Assembly: GCA_938027595.1 (NCBI GenBank)
Contig: CALJAK010000005.1
Location: 23,438 to 87,437 of the forward strand
Direction of reading: 5' to 3'
From: an uncultured Thermoproteales archaeon
GTDB lineage: Archaea > Thermoproteota > Thermoprotei > Thermoproteales > Thermoproteaceae
DNA length: 64,000 nt
Under the pieces are notes generated by a model. The model made no database searches and had not been told where the DNA came from. It worked only from the letters and a program-made list of their open reading frames with translations. The number at the start of each line of letters is the position of its first letter. Position 1 is the first letter of the stretch. Both the position numbers and the translations under genes were made by a program. Below are positions 50,899 through 59,676 of this stretch, piece by piece.

Positions 50899-51816
50899 AC
50901 ACTTCTTCCCTTTTCTCAAAATTGCAATCGCCTCCCCGTGCTTCACGCCGTTTTTCAACAACTCCTCTAAATGCCACTCGGTGGGTATTCCCACTGATAA
51001 CAACGCCTCCGCCGCTTGGTCGATGGGCAAATCTCTCTCGTAAATGAGTCTAGCGGCTTTATTTATCCGTAAGAGGACGTGGGGGTCGAATCTAAATCCC
51101 ACGGTGGAGAAAAGGTCGACTTCTACAGTCCTCTGTCCACCTCTAATTGGGACTCGACCCCAAACGCCTCTGGCTGCTTTGACAGCCACGGCTGAAGCTT
51201 CAGTGACACAATGTTCTGTTAGTCTAGAGAGGAGTTCGATCTGCCGTTTCGAGAGACCTATTGAGCCGAGGAAACCGCCTAACTCAGCCGCCAGAGCAGC
51301 TCTCTTTAGGAGATATTCCCTCTCTAGCTCCCCATCTGCGCCGGGCGACATAACTACAATTTCTGTCTCGACACCCAAATCTCTCAACTTAGCCAACACG
51401 GCGGCTCCATATCCATCCGCCAGAGGGCTCCCCAACTCTTTTTCACACCCCACTCCCAACACGTCGCCCCCCACGTCGACTCCCACAACTTTGTTAAATA
51501 CCGCCAGAGATTTCGCCAACTTCGACGGCGGTGTGTAACTATCGACGACGTAGATAGACTTCTCTAGTAATTGAGAGACGCAAACGCCTTGTGTTTTAAA
51601 CCGCCTCCCATTCCGCTCTACGTAGCTCCTAGGCGTAACTAAAGCCACTCCATCGCCCGCGGGCACTACGTCTGCGAAATTAGACAACGGGACGGGCCCG
51701 GGCTCTGGGTCAACTACAAATCTCTCCCAGGGTATCTGCCCCACTGCTTCGTCGCCGGCTAGAACTGTGGCCATAATTACATCTCCCCCGCCGCCGATTG
51801 CGAGATAGAGAGACAT
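50884..51816 (-). CDS. DUF1152 family protein
   Basis: 310 residues from ATG 51816 (MSLYLAIGGGGDVIMA). The GGGGD loop and VVGVDVGGDVLG are the conserved features of DUF1152, a family found in archaea and some bacteria with unknown function. A TATA-like ATAAAAAATTTT lies about 25 bases upstream of 51816, so the frame to 51834 is not used. Confidence 0.85.
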   Translation of the reverse strand: MSLYLAIGGGGDVIMATVLAGDEAVGQIPWERFVVDPEPGPVPLSNFADVVPAGDGVALVTPRSYVERNGRRFKTQGVCVSQLLEKSIYVVDSYTPPSKLAKSLAVFNKVVGVDVGGDVLGVGCEKELGSPLADGYGAAVLAKLRDLGVETEIVVMSPGADGELEREYLLKRAALAAELGGFLGSIGLSKRQIELLSRLTEHCVTEASAVAVKAARGVWGRVPIRGGQRTVEVDLFSTVGFRFDPHVLLRINKAARLIYERDLPIDQAAEALLSVGIPTEWHLEELLKNGVKHGEAIAILRKGKKCLEES

Positions 51817-51864
51817 GGAGAAATTTCTTCCCAAAATTTTTTATCTACTAAATTTTTTAGAGAT

Positions 51865-51936
51865 GGGCCGGTAGTCTAGCGGAAGGATGCCCGCCTCGCG
51901 CGCGGGAGATCCCGGGTTCGAATCCCGGCCGGTCCA
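51865..51936 (+). tRNA. tRNA-Ala (anticodon CGC)
   Basis: GGGCCGG acceptor pairs with CCGGTCC with a G3:U70 wobble, the alanine identity element; discriminator A at 51936. Anticodon loop CTCGCGC on stem CCCGC/GCGGG gives CGC. T arm CCGGG-TTCGAAT-CCCGG. 72 bases, no intron, no CCA. Confidence 0.96.
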
Positions 51937-51971
51937 TCAAATTTTTATATGTACGTAGAGCACTGGGCGTG

Positions 51972-52199
51972 GTGGAGTGGTTGGCTTTAGCTATTGTCCT
52001 CATATTTCTAGGTATTTTTCTAATCGTTTTAGCTATTCTACTCTCCGCTAGAGGTAAAGCTGAAGCTGGCGGAGTCGTCATAATTGGCCCCCTGCCGATA
52101 GTGTTCGGCACAAGTCAGAAAGTGGCTACTTCTGTAATAGTTTTGGCAATTCTGCTAACTCTACTGACTATGTTTCTCTTCTTGTCTCTTCAAAAGTAA
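51972..52199 (+). CDS. TIGR00304/DUF131 family small membrane protein
   Basis: 75 residues, two transmembrane helices with the motif GGVVIIGPLPIVFGT between them, characteristic of this archaeal family of unknown function. GTG start (51972) with TTTTATATG about 25 bases upstream. Convergent with a second family member, overlapping by 39 bases. Confidence 0.85.
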   Translation: MEWLALAIVLIFLGIFLIVLAILLSARGKAEAGGVVIIGPLPIVFGTSQKVATSVIVLAILLTLLTMFLFLSLQK

Positions 52200-52424
52200 C
52201 CACTGCAACACCGCCGCCGCGAGTAGTAAAACTCCAGCCATAACCATTCCCCACGTCACTAATTGTCCACTGCCGGCTCCGAAACATATCGGTAGGAATA
52301 ATATCACTACACAACCCACTGCGCCTACTTGTGTCAACTGTGCGGAGGAAGCGGAGAGGAGTGCGGCGAAGAGAATCCCCACGCCTAACGCGACTAGAGA
52401 GAGTCCCACCACTAACAACTTCAC
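52161..52424 (-). CDS. DUF131-like small membrane protein
   Basis: 87 residues, two or three helices; the central GCVVILFLPICFGAG corresponds to GGVVIIGPLPIVFGT of the opposing gene. It looks like a diverged, inverted paralogue. It follows the HTH gene on the same strand (gap 28 bases) and may be in that operon. Confidence 0.75.
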   Translation of the reverse strand: MKLLVVGLSLVALGVGILFAALLSASSAQLTQVGAVGCVVILFLPICFGAGSGQLVTWGMVMAGVLLLAAAVLQWLLLKRQEEKHSQ

Positions 52425-52452
52425 AATTGCGTAGACTTCGCTCTTTAAAACT

Positions 52453-52746
52453 TTATTCTGCCAACGCCTCTAGTATCTGATTTATCCTCTGGGAGTCCGC
52501 AGTCCAGAGGGGGGAATTTCTCGTGAGGAAACAACACAACCGTTTGTTTTCTCTACGGCACTCCATATAGCCAACTTCCGCTAGTTTTCTAAATATCTGC
52601 CCCACGACATAGGGAGATATCTGCGCCGCTTTCGCCACTTCGCTGGGGGAAAGCGTTAAGACTTGTCCATATGCGTTCTTTACAAATTCCGCTAACGTAA
52701 TTGCTACTCTACACAATATGCCGCAGTCATGCGGCAATCGCTTCAT
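52453..52746 (-). CDS. Small winged-helix regulator with Cys cluster
   Basis: 97 residues. Helix-turn-helix LTLSPSEVAKAAQISPYVVGQIFRKLAEVGYM in two parts. Cys residues near the N-terminus (DCGILCR) and a later CRRENKRLCCF could bind metal or sense redox. ATG directly follows the stop (TAA) of the upstream membrane protein gene, so they form one operon. Target unknown. Confidence 0.75.
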   Translation of the reverse strand: MKRLPHDCGILCRVAITLAEFVKNAYGQVLTLSPSEVAKAAQISPYVVGQIFRKLAEVGYMECRRENKRLCCFLTRNSPLWTADSQRINQILEALAE

Positions 52747-53073
52747 TTAGAGAAGCGTCGGTAGGAAGAGGCTAAATATTCCGTTGATTATGTAGATCAA
52801 AATAGCCAACGCCAAAGCCCCCAGCCACCCCACTCCCTGGAGTTTTCGCAATGCGTATAACCAGACGAAAAACGCCAGTATCCCACTCAAAATGGGTATG
52901 CGGAAGATTGAGTAGAAAAACCAAAAGATCAAAGCGCCAATTATCGCCGTAAGCGCAGCGCCAGTCAGACTCTCTCTCTTTTGCTTACCCGGCAAAATCT
53001 TCAACGCTATCCATATGGCAAATGTAGACACTAACCAACCCACTACGAGTCCAACCAAACTCTCCAGAGCCAC
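52747..53073 (-). CDS. Three-helix membrane protein
   Basis: 108 residues: helices near 8-27, 40-70 and 84-104, with a basic linker PGKQKRES. Unrecognised. GTG start, TATAAATATA about 20 bases upstream shared with the divergent small gene. First gene of a membrane protein-HTH-DUF131 operon. Confidence 0.65.
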   Translation of the reverse strand: MALESLVGLVVGWLVSTFAIWIALKILPGKQKRESLTGAALTAIIGALIFWFFYSIFRIPILSGILAFFVWLYALRKLQGVGWLGALALAILIYIINGIFSLFLPTLL

Positions 53074-53117
53074 GTGTAGCCGTTGAGCTATATTTATATA
53101 TGTTACGAGTTTTAAGT

Positions 53118-53327
53118 GTGGGAGAAATCGACGCCCCCGGCTGTCCAGAGGGGTCTCTCAAAGTTGTGACTTACATCCAGGAGAACCAACCCGGGGAATT
53201 CGTCGTAAGGACGGCCGATGGCGATTGTGTGAAAGTACTGCGGTTAGTATTGCCACTCTTCAACTACTCGATAGTTGACGTAACCGCCGGCGAAGTGTAC
53301 GTGTTGAAAATTAGGAAAAAGACTTAA
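53118..53327 (+). CDS. Small TusA-like protein
   Basis: 69 residues from GTG 53118, chosen because TTTATATAT is centred 24 bases upstream; the frame opens at ATG 53100. DAPGCPEGSLKVVTYIQEN resembles the TusA/SirA CPxP site (here CPEG), followed by a VRTADGDC strand and a C-terminal LKIRKK. A sulfur-carrier role is a weak inference. Overlaps the convergent polyferredoxin pseudogene by 17 bases. Confidence 0.5.
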   Translation: MGEIDAPGCPEGSLKVVTYIQENQPGEFVVRTADGDCVKVLRLVLPLFNYSIVDVTAGEVYVLKIRKKT

Positions 53328-54383
53328 CTCTACACTCTCCACATAAGTAGACGTAGTCGCTACCCACTCTTTGCGATATTTTCCTCGCCGCAGTTACTGT
53401 ATACGGCAATTCTCTGCCGCACGACTTACAGACCGCCGGGTTGTCTCTGAACAAGAGCAGAGGTTCGTATGGATTTTCCACAACTGCGTTATTCACGGTA
53501 ATCGCTCTCTCTGGACACTTGTCTACACAAACGCGGCACGCTGTACAGAGCGCTGGAGTCAAAACTAACCGCCTCCCGTCGGTAGACAGAGCTCTAGTGG
53601 GGCACTTGTGAACACATGCGCCACACAAGGTACACTCTTCTGTAACTTCAAAACTCCAGTAACCGACCGCCACCGCCAATATTCTCGTCTGCCGCCGATC
53701 ACCCGGCTCTAGACTTGATTTACGCGCCTCAGCTACGAACTCATTCCCAACTCTGGCGAGACCCACAGCCCAGCTCTCTACGGCTCTCCACATGGGGCAG
53801 CTCTCTCCTCTTGAACAATACGCTCTCGCCTCGCCATGTTTAGAAGCGGCTATGTAGAGATATTGTGTGGGAATTGCAGCTATGCACTTGACTCTAACGC
53901 CCTCTACCTCGCTGTCTTGAAGCCCATAGTCGCACACAAAACGCAGACGCCGTTTTGACAAGCGCCGCCAGCAGCTTGTCTGGAAGCGTGGGCATTTCAA
54001 TCGCTGCAGTTGGACAGAGAGAATTACACAAACCGCAGTATTGTCGTATCTAACCTCCACTGCTTCTCGCTCTCTATACACAATGGCGGAGGTGGGACAC
54101 TTCTCTACACACAGCCCACACCAGACACACTTGCCGCCGCAACTGTGTCTCTCAGTCTGATGAAACCCCCTCTTAACAAATCCCGCCTAGTGACAGTCCT
54201 AACGCCAGCCGGCGGCAAGCGGGTCCAACTGTCGTTTTCCACCGCCTCAGCTACAGACTTGAACCACTCTCCGTGCGGACCTCTGTAGGCGTAGAAAATT
54301 GGAGTTTCGGAGAAGTATTTAGAAACGTCTTGGCGCCCCTCAACGATAATTACAGAGGGCTTATCCCGCTTGGAGGTTGCCAC
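53311..54383 (-). pseudogene. Polyferredoxin-type multi-[4Fe-4S] protein, frameshifted
   Basis: Two frames and three shifts assemble one protein. The first part (from GTG 54383) shifts near the C5 run at 54166-54170, then RHSCGGKCVWCGLCVEKCP (first cluster). A one-base loss near 54030 exposes CGLCNSLCPTAAIEMPT in another frame, and a one-base gain near 53925 restores the frame at VCDYGLQDSEVEG. The C-terminal part has CTLCGACVHKCP, CTACRVCVDKCP and a zinc-like CKSCGR...CGEC tail. Shifts that cancel suggest either sequencing errors in homopolymers or a decayed gene. Confidence 0.75.
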
Positions 54384-54404
54384 CTGTAACAGTAGTCTTT
54401 ATAC

Positions 54405-54821
54405 TCAATTGCTCGCTGTGGGGTGGTGACTAGCTCTACAGATTTGTTGGAGAACTTCTGGATTTATCACGTCTCTGATGGAGATTACGCCGACCATTTT
54501 TCCACCCTCCATCACTACTAGGTGCCTAATGTTATTTTTCCACATTAGTTCTGCAGCTCTCTCTATGGAGTTATCCGCCGCTATAGACACCACCGTAGTT
54601 GACATGAAGGCCTCCACCGGCGTGGATAGAGGCATCCGCATACTTATGGCCCTAACAAGATCTCTCTCAGACAAGACAGCCAGCGGTTTGTCGGGCTCTC
54701 TTGGATCCACCACTACTAGAGCCCCAACTGCGTGTTTAGTCAAGAAGTCCGCGGCCTCCAGTAGTGTGGTCGACGGCGAAATGGTCAGAGGTGGTTTTTT
54801 GATGAGCTGCCCCACTTTCAT
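54405..54821 (-). CDS. CBS-domain pair protein
   Basis: 138 residues, two CBS motifs (LSERDLVRAISMR; VGVISIRDVINPE). It starts in ATGA overlap with the preceding CBS gene, so three genes ppcA-CBS-CBS form one transcript. Predicted adenine-nucleotide sensor. Confidence 0.93.
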   Translation of the reverse strand: MKVGQLIKKPPLTISPSTTLLEAADFLTKHAVGALVVVDPREPDKPLAVLSERDLVRAISMRMPLSTPVEAFMSTTVVSIAADNSIERAAELMWKNNIRHLVVMEGGKMVGVISIRDVINPEVLQQICRASHHPTASN

Positions 54822-55234
54822 TCCTCTGGCTTAGGCCACCAGACTTTTCCGCTTAACTCTTTCAAAGCCCAGTCTTCAGTGAAGTCTCTTATGGATAAGA
54901 CACCCACCAACCTCCCCCCCTCGTCCACCACGATTAAGTGTCTAACTCGCCTCTTCCTCATGGCGTCTAACACTTGGTACAAATCGTCGTCTGGCTTCGC
55001 GGTGAGTAAATCTCTCGCAGTCCCCACCTCCGCCGCTTTGGCAGTGGGTGGCGTCCTCCTGGCTATTGTCCTCACTACATCTCTCTCGGTAACTATCGCC
55101 ACGGGTCTCCGCTCGCTGTCTACAACCACCACAGAGCCAACGTTGTTTTCAACCATCTGCACGGCGACGTCTTCTACCGTGGCGTCCAAACCGACAACCA
55201 CCGGCGGTTTTTTAATCAAATCTCCCACTTTCAT
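54818..55234 (-). CDS. CBS-domain pair protein coupled to PEP carboxylase
   Basis: 138 residues, two CBS motifs (VTERDVVRTIARR; VGVLSIRDFTEDW). Its ATG begins at the last base of the ppcA stop (TGATG), giving tight coupling; GTG 55237 is the alternative start. Likely a regulatory partner or energy sensor for the operon. Confidence 0.93.
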   Translation of the reverse strand: MKVGDLIKKPPVVVGLDATVEDVAVQMVENNVGSVVVVDSERRPVAIVTERDVVRTIARRTPPTAKAAEVGTARDLLTAKPDDDLYQVLDAMRKRRVRHLIVVDEGGRLVGVLSIRDFTEDWALKELSGKVWWPKPEE

Positions 55235-56610
55235 CACCCCAGGAACTTACGGAATTTACCCATGGCAATTATGTTAGACTCACTTCTAGGCATTCTCAAC
55301 AGCGATAGATAAGCCGGGTTCGGCCTCGCCTCTATGCCCAAATAGTCAGACATTTCAAACACATACTTCGCGAGCTCTCCGCCTAGGTATTTCTCCACAG
55401 TTTTCGAGTCGAAGTACTCCATGTCATATTCTAACTCTTTTAAATATGTTGGTAACACCTTCAGCACTGTGTCTAACATGCCCGACTTAGCCAACTCGAC
55501 GACGTACGGCGCGTCGAGCAGCGTGGGGGGCAACCCTAGAGAGTACCAAGTGCTCGTGTACACTATCGCCCGCGGCATGTTCACCACACTGTCGCCGTGA
55601 GAAAAGAGTCTACCGTACTCTTTCCAACTAATCCTATCGCGGGTGCTCGGGACTAGTCTAGCCATCTCCGTCACTTTATCTACGTACTTAAACACTAGAG
55701 AGCGGTACTTCGCCGAGGCTTCCGTAATTATGGGCATAATCTCGTCGGCGGGGCTCAGTCTAGCGCTGCAACAAGCGTTCAATATAGACTCCCTCACTCT
55801 GGCATATTCCTCTAGAGACACGTCGTATCTGACGGCTGATTGTATCGTGGCGGTGTGGTAACCGGCGTACTGCACCACTTCGAGATGACACAACTTGGGG
55901 TTGTTCAAACCCCCACGAAACGGTGGCGACCCCATGCCAATTATGGGCTTAACTTTAAGCCCCAACTCGGCTTCAAGTTTCGGAATTGTGGAGAGAGCAT
56001 ACGCCATCGCCAACGACGACGCCAAGTGACCGTGTTTCACGGCAGAGTCAGACTTGCCGAAGAATACTCTCACGTCTCTCGTGCCGCTTTCAAAAACTTG
56101 CCCCAGTATCTGTCTAGTCTTTAGTTGGACAATTGCGTCTTCTACGAGCGGCACCACTTCCACGTCGCCGATGTCCACACCAGTCTCAGACTTGTACACT
56201 TCATACTTCCTCTTCAACATTCTCCTAACGAGAGACACGGTGTCTATATCTTCAACCATCGGCAGAATCACCCACCTCACTGCCTGCCGGCCTGTGTACT
56301 TTACCGAGAAGTAGTTAGCCACAATGGCGGCCTCCAGCGACAGCATAGCTCTGTCGAACTCCTCAAGCTTTGGGTTTGGCAGTCTCACAGTTATGAACAT
56401 TTTCTCCCCCAGGGGGACGCCGGATCTCGATGCTTTTATGACAACATCTTTCGGCTGACTGTAAGGCGTGGTCTTCCCCTCGTAATCAACCATCACTTCG
56501 TCACATCCATAAGCTGTGTGAGCCACAACCGCCTCGTCCACCTCCTCAGCTGCAGTAACCTTCACTGTAGTGTCTGGATGTTGTGTACACATGAGCTTGG
56601 GGATATACAC
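55234..56610 (-). CDS. ppcA: Archaeal-type phosphoenolpyruvate carboxylase
   Basis: 458 residues. Starts with the archaeal PepC signature VYIPKLMCTQHPDTTVK; also MVDYEGKTTPYSQPKD, FGKSDSAVKHGHLASS, IGMGSPPFRGGL and FSHGDSVVNMPRA. Carboxylates PEP to oxaloacetate. Start GTG 56610 places TTTAATA about 24 bases upstream; the frame to 56751 is an extension across the promoter. In the dicarboxylate/4-hydroxybutyrate cycle this is one of the two carboxylation steps. Leads a ppcA-CBS-CBS operon. Confidence 0.95.
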   Translation of the reverse strand: MYIPKLMCTQHPDTTVKVTAAEEVDEAVVAHTAYGCDEVMVDYEGKTTPYSQPKDVVIKASRSGVPLGEKMFITVRLPNPKLEEFDRAMLSLEAAIVANYFSVKYTGRQAVRWVILPMVEDIDTVSLVRRMLKRKYEVYKSETGVDIGDVEVVPLVEDAIVQLKTRQILGQVFESGTRDVRVFFGKSDSAVKHGHLASSLAMAYALSTIPKLEAELGLKVKPIIGMGSPPFRGGLNNPKLCHLEVVQYAGYHTATIQSAVRYDVSLEEYARVRESILNACCSARLSPADEIMPIITEASAKYRSLVFKYVDKVTEMARLVPSTRDRISWKEYGRLFSHGDSVVNMPRAIVYTSTWYSLGLPPTLLDAPYVVELAKSGMLDTVLKVLPTYLKELEYDMEYFDSKTVEKYLGGELAKYVFEMSDYLGIEARPNPAYLSLLRMPRSESNIIAMGKFRKFLG

Positions 56611-56629
56611 ATTCCCCCTCACTAACCTA

Positions 56630-56711
56630 CTATTAAATTTTTTTCCCAATTTTAAATAATTATAATTTAGAAATAATGTATCTAGACTTTTACATATCTC
56701 AAATTTATAAA
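56630..56711. promoter_or_regulatory. Divergent promoters of ppcA and alcohol dehydrogenase
   Basis: Minus: TTTAATA (about 56631-56637) 24 bases before ppcA GTG. Plus: TTTATAAAT (56703-56711) 24 bases before ATG 56731. The ~90 bases between are AT-rich. Confidence 0.5.
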
Positions 56712-56730
56712 TAGATTCTATCAAATCTTT

Positions 56731-57813
56731 ATGAGGGGGGCAGTTCTCCACGCCTACAACACACCTCTAAAAGTTGAAAACTTAGACGTAGAGAGACCCA
56801 GAGAGGGGGAGGTCTTGTTGAGGATAAAGTCAGCCGGCGTCTGCCACAGCGATTTGTACGTCTTAGAGGGGGCAACGCCAGTTCCCCCACCGCTGGTGCC
56901 CGGACACGAGGCCGTCGCCGTGGTGGAGGAGGTGGGGCCCCGAGTGGAAGGACTGGCGCCAGGCGACGTGGTGGTGTCCTCATTCATATGGCCCTGTGGG
57001 AGGTGTAGAAACTGCGCACGGGGTTTGGAGAACTTATGCGAAAAATTCGCCGAAGTCCGGCTGAGGGGCACAATGCTAGACGGCACCACTAGGCTGTCCA
57101 TGGGCGGCACGCCTGTGAGAGTTTTCCTAGGCGGCGTGTGGGCTGAGTACGCCGTGGTGCCCGCCAGCGCCGTGGTGAAACTCCCGCAGAGGCTGTGGGA
57201 CAAGCCGGAGCTCGCCTCTCTGGGTTGTGCCTATCTGACTGCCTACGGCGCTGTGGTTAACTCCGGCGCCACGTCGCCGGGGGATACTGTAGTGGTGGTG
57301 GGTACGGGGGGAGTGGGCTTGGCGGTTGTGCAGATGGCTAAGGCGCTAGGCGCCAGAGTGATAGCGGTGGGGAGGAACCCAGCCAAGTTGAAGATAGCGT
57401 CAGAAATGGGGGCCGAAGTTGTGGATGTGAAGTCTTCGCCAGTGGAGGAGGTCAAGCGACTTACAGACAAACGCGGCGGCGACGTGGTTATTGAAGCCGT
57501 CGGTAGTGAGGAGACTGTGGACATGGCTATCGAGATGGCCGCGGCTGGTGGGAGAGTGGTGCTGGTGGGTTTGATGGCTGTGGGGAGGCGAGCTCCGGTG
57601 CACGTGGCTAGAGTAGTGAGAAGCGGTATTACAATTGTGGGTAGCTACGGCGCGAGACCCCGCGTGGATCTGCCCAAGGTGGTGTCTATGGTGGACAGGG
57701 GCCTCCTAAGACCGGAGTTGTTGGCTAGCGACAAGTATAGGCTAGAGGAGGTCAACCAAGCGGTTGAGGCTTTGAAAAGTGGAAAATCCGTGAGGCCTAT
57801 ACTACTGCCTTAG
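56731..57813 (+). CDS. Zinc alcohol dehydrogenase, probable succinate semialdehyde reductase
   Basis: 360 residues, MDR family. Catalytic zinc ligands in GVCHSD and PGHEAV, structural zinc Cys in CGRCRNCARGLENLC, and the NADP(H) motif GTGGVGLAVVQMAK. In Thermoproteus neutrophilus the enzyme in this gene context reduces succinate semialdehyde to 4-hydroxybutyrate. Convergent with the acyl-CoA synthetase gene, overlapping by 12 bases. Confidence 0.88.
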   Translation: MRGAVLHAYNTPLKVENLDVERPREGEVLLRIKSAGVCHSDLYVLEGATPVPPPLVPGHEAVAVVEEVGPRVEGLAPGDVVVSSFIWPCGRCRNCARGLENLCEKFAEVRLRGTMLDGTTRLSMGGTPVRVFLGGVWAEYAVVPASAVVKLPQRLWDKPELASLGCAYLTAYGAVVNSGATSPGDTVVVVGTGGVGLAVVQMAKALGARVIAVGRNPAKLKIASEMGAEVVDVKSSPVEEVKRLTDKRGGDVVIEAVGSEETVDMAIEMAAAGGRVVLVGLMAVGRRAPVHVARVVRSGITIVGSYGARPRVDLPKVVSMVDRGLLRPELLASDKYRLEEVNQAVEALKSGKSVRPILLP

Positions 57814-59676
57814 TTTTTTCTCTATCTCCTCCACGCTTTCCAAGTCCTCCAAGGTACTCAAATCGCCCACTGGCTGGCCAGTGGCCATAGCCCGCAGTAC
57901 TCTCCTCATTACTTTTCCAGTCCTAGTCTTTGGAAGTTTCTCTACAATTGTGATTTTGCCCACCACGGCTAGTGGCCCCAGCGACTTCTTGAGGTGGGTG
58001 ACGACTTCGTCTTCTGTAATGAATTTCCCGGCGCGGGGAACCACAAAAACTGCCAACACATCGCCGCGTATGGGGTCTGGGACGCTCACTACCGCTGCCT
58101 CAGCCACGGCTGGGTGCGAAGAGAGGATGTCTTCCACTTCTCTAGTGGATAGCCTATGTCCGGCGATTTTTATCACGTCGTCTGACCGCCCCAATATGTG
58201 CAAGTGCCCCCTCTCGTCTATGTAACCAACGTCGCCAGTGGCGTAGTAGCCGGGGAATTTAGACCAGTAACTCTCCACGTAGCGCTTGGGGTCGCCCCAC
58301 AGTGTGTGGAGAAACGCCGGGGGCAGCGGCGGCTTGACGGCCACATGTCCCTTAGAGCCTGGGGGCAATTCTCTCCCCTCGTCGTCTAGAATCACCAATT
58401 GGAGAGTGGGGTAGGGGCGGCCCACGGAGCCGTATGTGTACTCAAAGTCGCCCAAGTTGAGTGACCCGGGGGCTGTGACGAAACACGCAGTCTCTGTCTG
58501 GCCCCATATGTCCGCCACTTGGCAGCGGTTCTTACAGACGTGAGTCTGGATCCACTTGTACGCTTCTTCGTTCAAAACCTCGCCGGTGGGGTACACTGCT
58601 ATGAGGCTGTCTAGTCTATATCTCCGGGGCCAGTCGTCGCCGTATCTCATCAACAGCCTAATTGCAGTGGGGGAGAACAACAAGTGGGTGACGCGGTAGG
58701 CGTCTACGATCTCCCACCAGACTCCGGGGTGTGGATAGTCGGGAGCGTCGTCGTACCAGAGCACTGTGAGTCCGTTTAACAGAGGTCCATGCACGCCGTA
58801 GTGATGGCCAGAAATCCAGCCGATGTCCGCCGTGGAGAAGAACACTATGTCTTCTCTAAACTCTCTCTCTGCCCCAACTAAGTGACTAAAGGCGTACCAC
58901 ACCCAAACCATGTACGCTCCGTGGAGGTGGACAATGCCTTTTGGCTTGCCGGTGGTGCCCGACGTATATATGATGAATAGAGGCTCGTCGCCAGCCACCC
59001 ACTCCGGCTCTATGTGTGTATTCATCGGCACGCGCTTAATCTCGTCTTGCCACCAATAGTCTCTCCCCTCTCTCATGGGCACCCCCGTGCCTATATGCCT
59101 ATACACCAACACCTCTGCGTCTACTCCGGCGTATGCCAACGACTCGTCTACTATAGTCTTCAGTGGGATGGACCTCCCCCTCCTAGCCATGGCGTCTGTA
59201 GTTATGACAAGCTTAGCGTTGGAGTCTCTAATCCTATCTGCCAGAGCTTGCGCCCCAAAACCCGAAAAGACTACCGTATGTACGGCCCCCAGCCGGCTTA
59301 CGGCCAACATAGCCATCATGGCCTCTGGAATCATGGGCATGTATATAGCCACTCTGTCCCCCTTCTCTACCCCCCGCGTCTTCAACAACGCGGCGAGGCG
59401 GTTGACCTCTCGATAGAGGTCCCAATATCGCAATACTCTAGTAGCTCCGGAGGAGGAGACCCAAATCAAAGCGGCTTTATTTCCCCTACCGTTCTGCACG
59501 TGGCGGTCTAGAGCGTTGTATGTGATGTTTGTCTCCCCACCCACGAACCACTTGTAGAAAGGCGGGTTTGTATCGTCGTAAGTCTTCTCCCACTTATGTC
59601 TCCAGTAGAGCCTAGCGGCTTGCTTCTCCCAGAACTCCACGGGGTTTTTTAGAGATTCTCTATAGAGGTCTATCAT
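57802..59676 (-). CDS. AMP-forming acyl-CoA synthetase, probable 4-hydroxybutyrate-CoA ligase
   Basis: 624 residues, ACS family. Core motifs: YTSGTTGKPKGIVH (ATP loop), WGQTETACFV, and YATGDVGYIDERGHLHILGRSDDVIK with the C-terminal Lys in KTRTGKVMRR. Length and layout match acetyl-/propionyl-CoA synthetases. The neighbours argue for 4-hydroxybutyrate as substrate, as in T. neutrophilus; the pocket cannot be read with certainty. Starts in ATGA overlap with the aldehyde dehydrogenase. Confidence 0.9.
   Translation of the reverse strand: MIDLYRESLKNPVEFWEKQAARLYWRHKWEKTYDDTNPPFYKWFVGGETNITYNALDRHVQNGRGNKAALIWVSSSGATRVLRYWDLYREVNRLAALLKTRGVEKGDRVAIYMPMIPEAMMAMLAVSRLGAVHTVVFSGFGAQALADRIRDSNAKLVITTDAMARRGRSIPLKTIVDESLAYAGVDAEVLVYRHIGTGVPMREGRDYWWQDEIKRVPMNTHIEPEWVAGDEPLFIIYTSGTTGKPKGIVHLHGAYMVWVWYAFSHLVGAEREFREDIVFFSTADIGWISGHHYGVHGPLLNGLTVLWYDDAPDYPHPGVWWEIVDAYRVTHLLFSPTAIRLLMRYGDDWPRRYRLDSLIAVYPTGEVLNEEAYKWIQTHVCKNRCQVADIWGQTETACFVTAPGSLNLGDFEYTYGSVGRPYPTLQLVILDDEGRELPPGSKGHVAVKPPLPPAFLHTLWGDPKRYVESYWSKFPGYYATGDVGYIDERGHLHILGRSDDVIKIAGHRLSTREVEDILSSHPAVAEAAVVSVPDPIRGDVLAVFVVPRAGKFITEDEVVTHLKKSLGPLAVVGKITIVEKLPKTRTGKVMRRVLRAMATGQPVGDLSTLEDLESVEEIEKKLRQ

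Noticed and set aside
51857..52111. Minus-strand frame across tRNA-Ala encoding CPGRDLNPG-like residues
   Set aside because: This is the reverse translation of a tRNA gene, a familiar false ORF.
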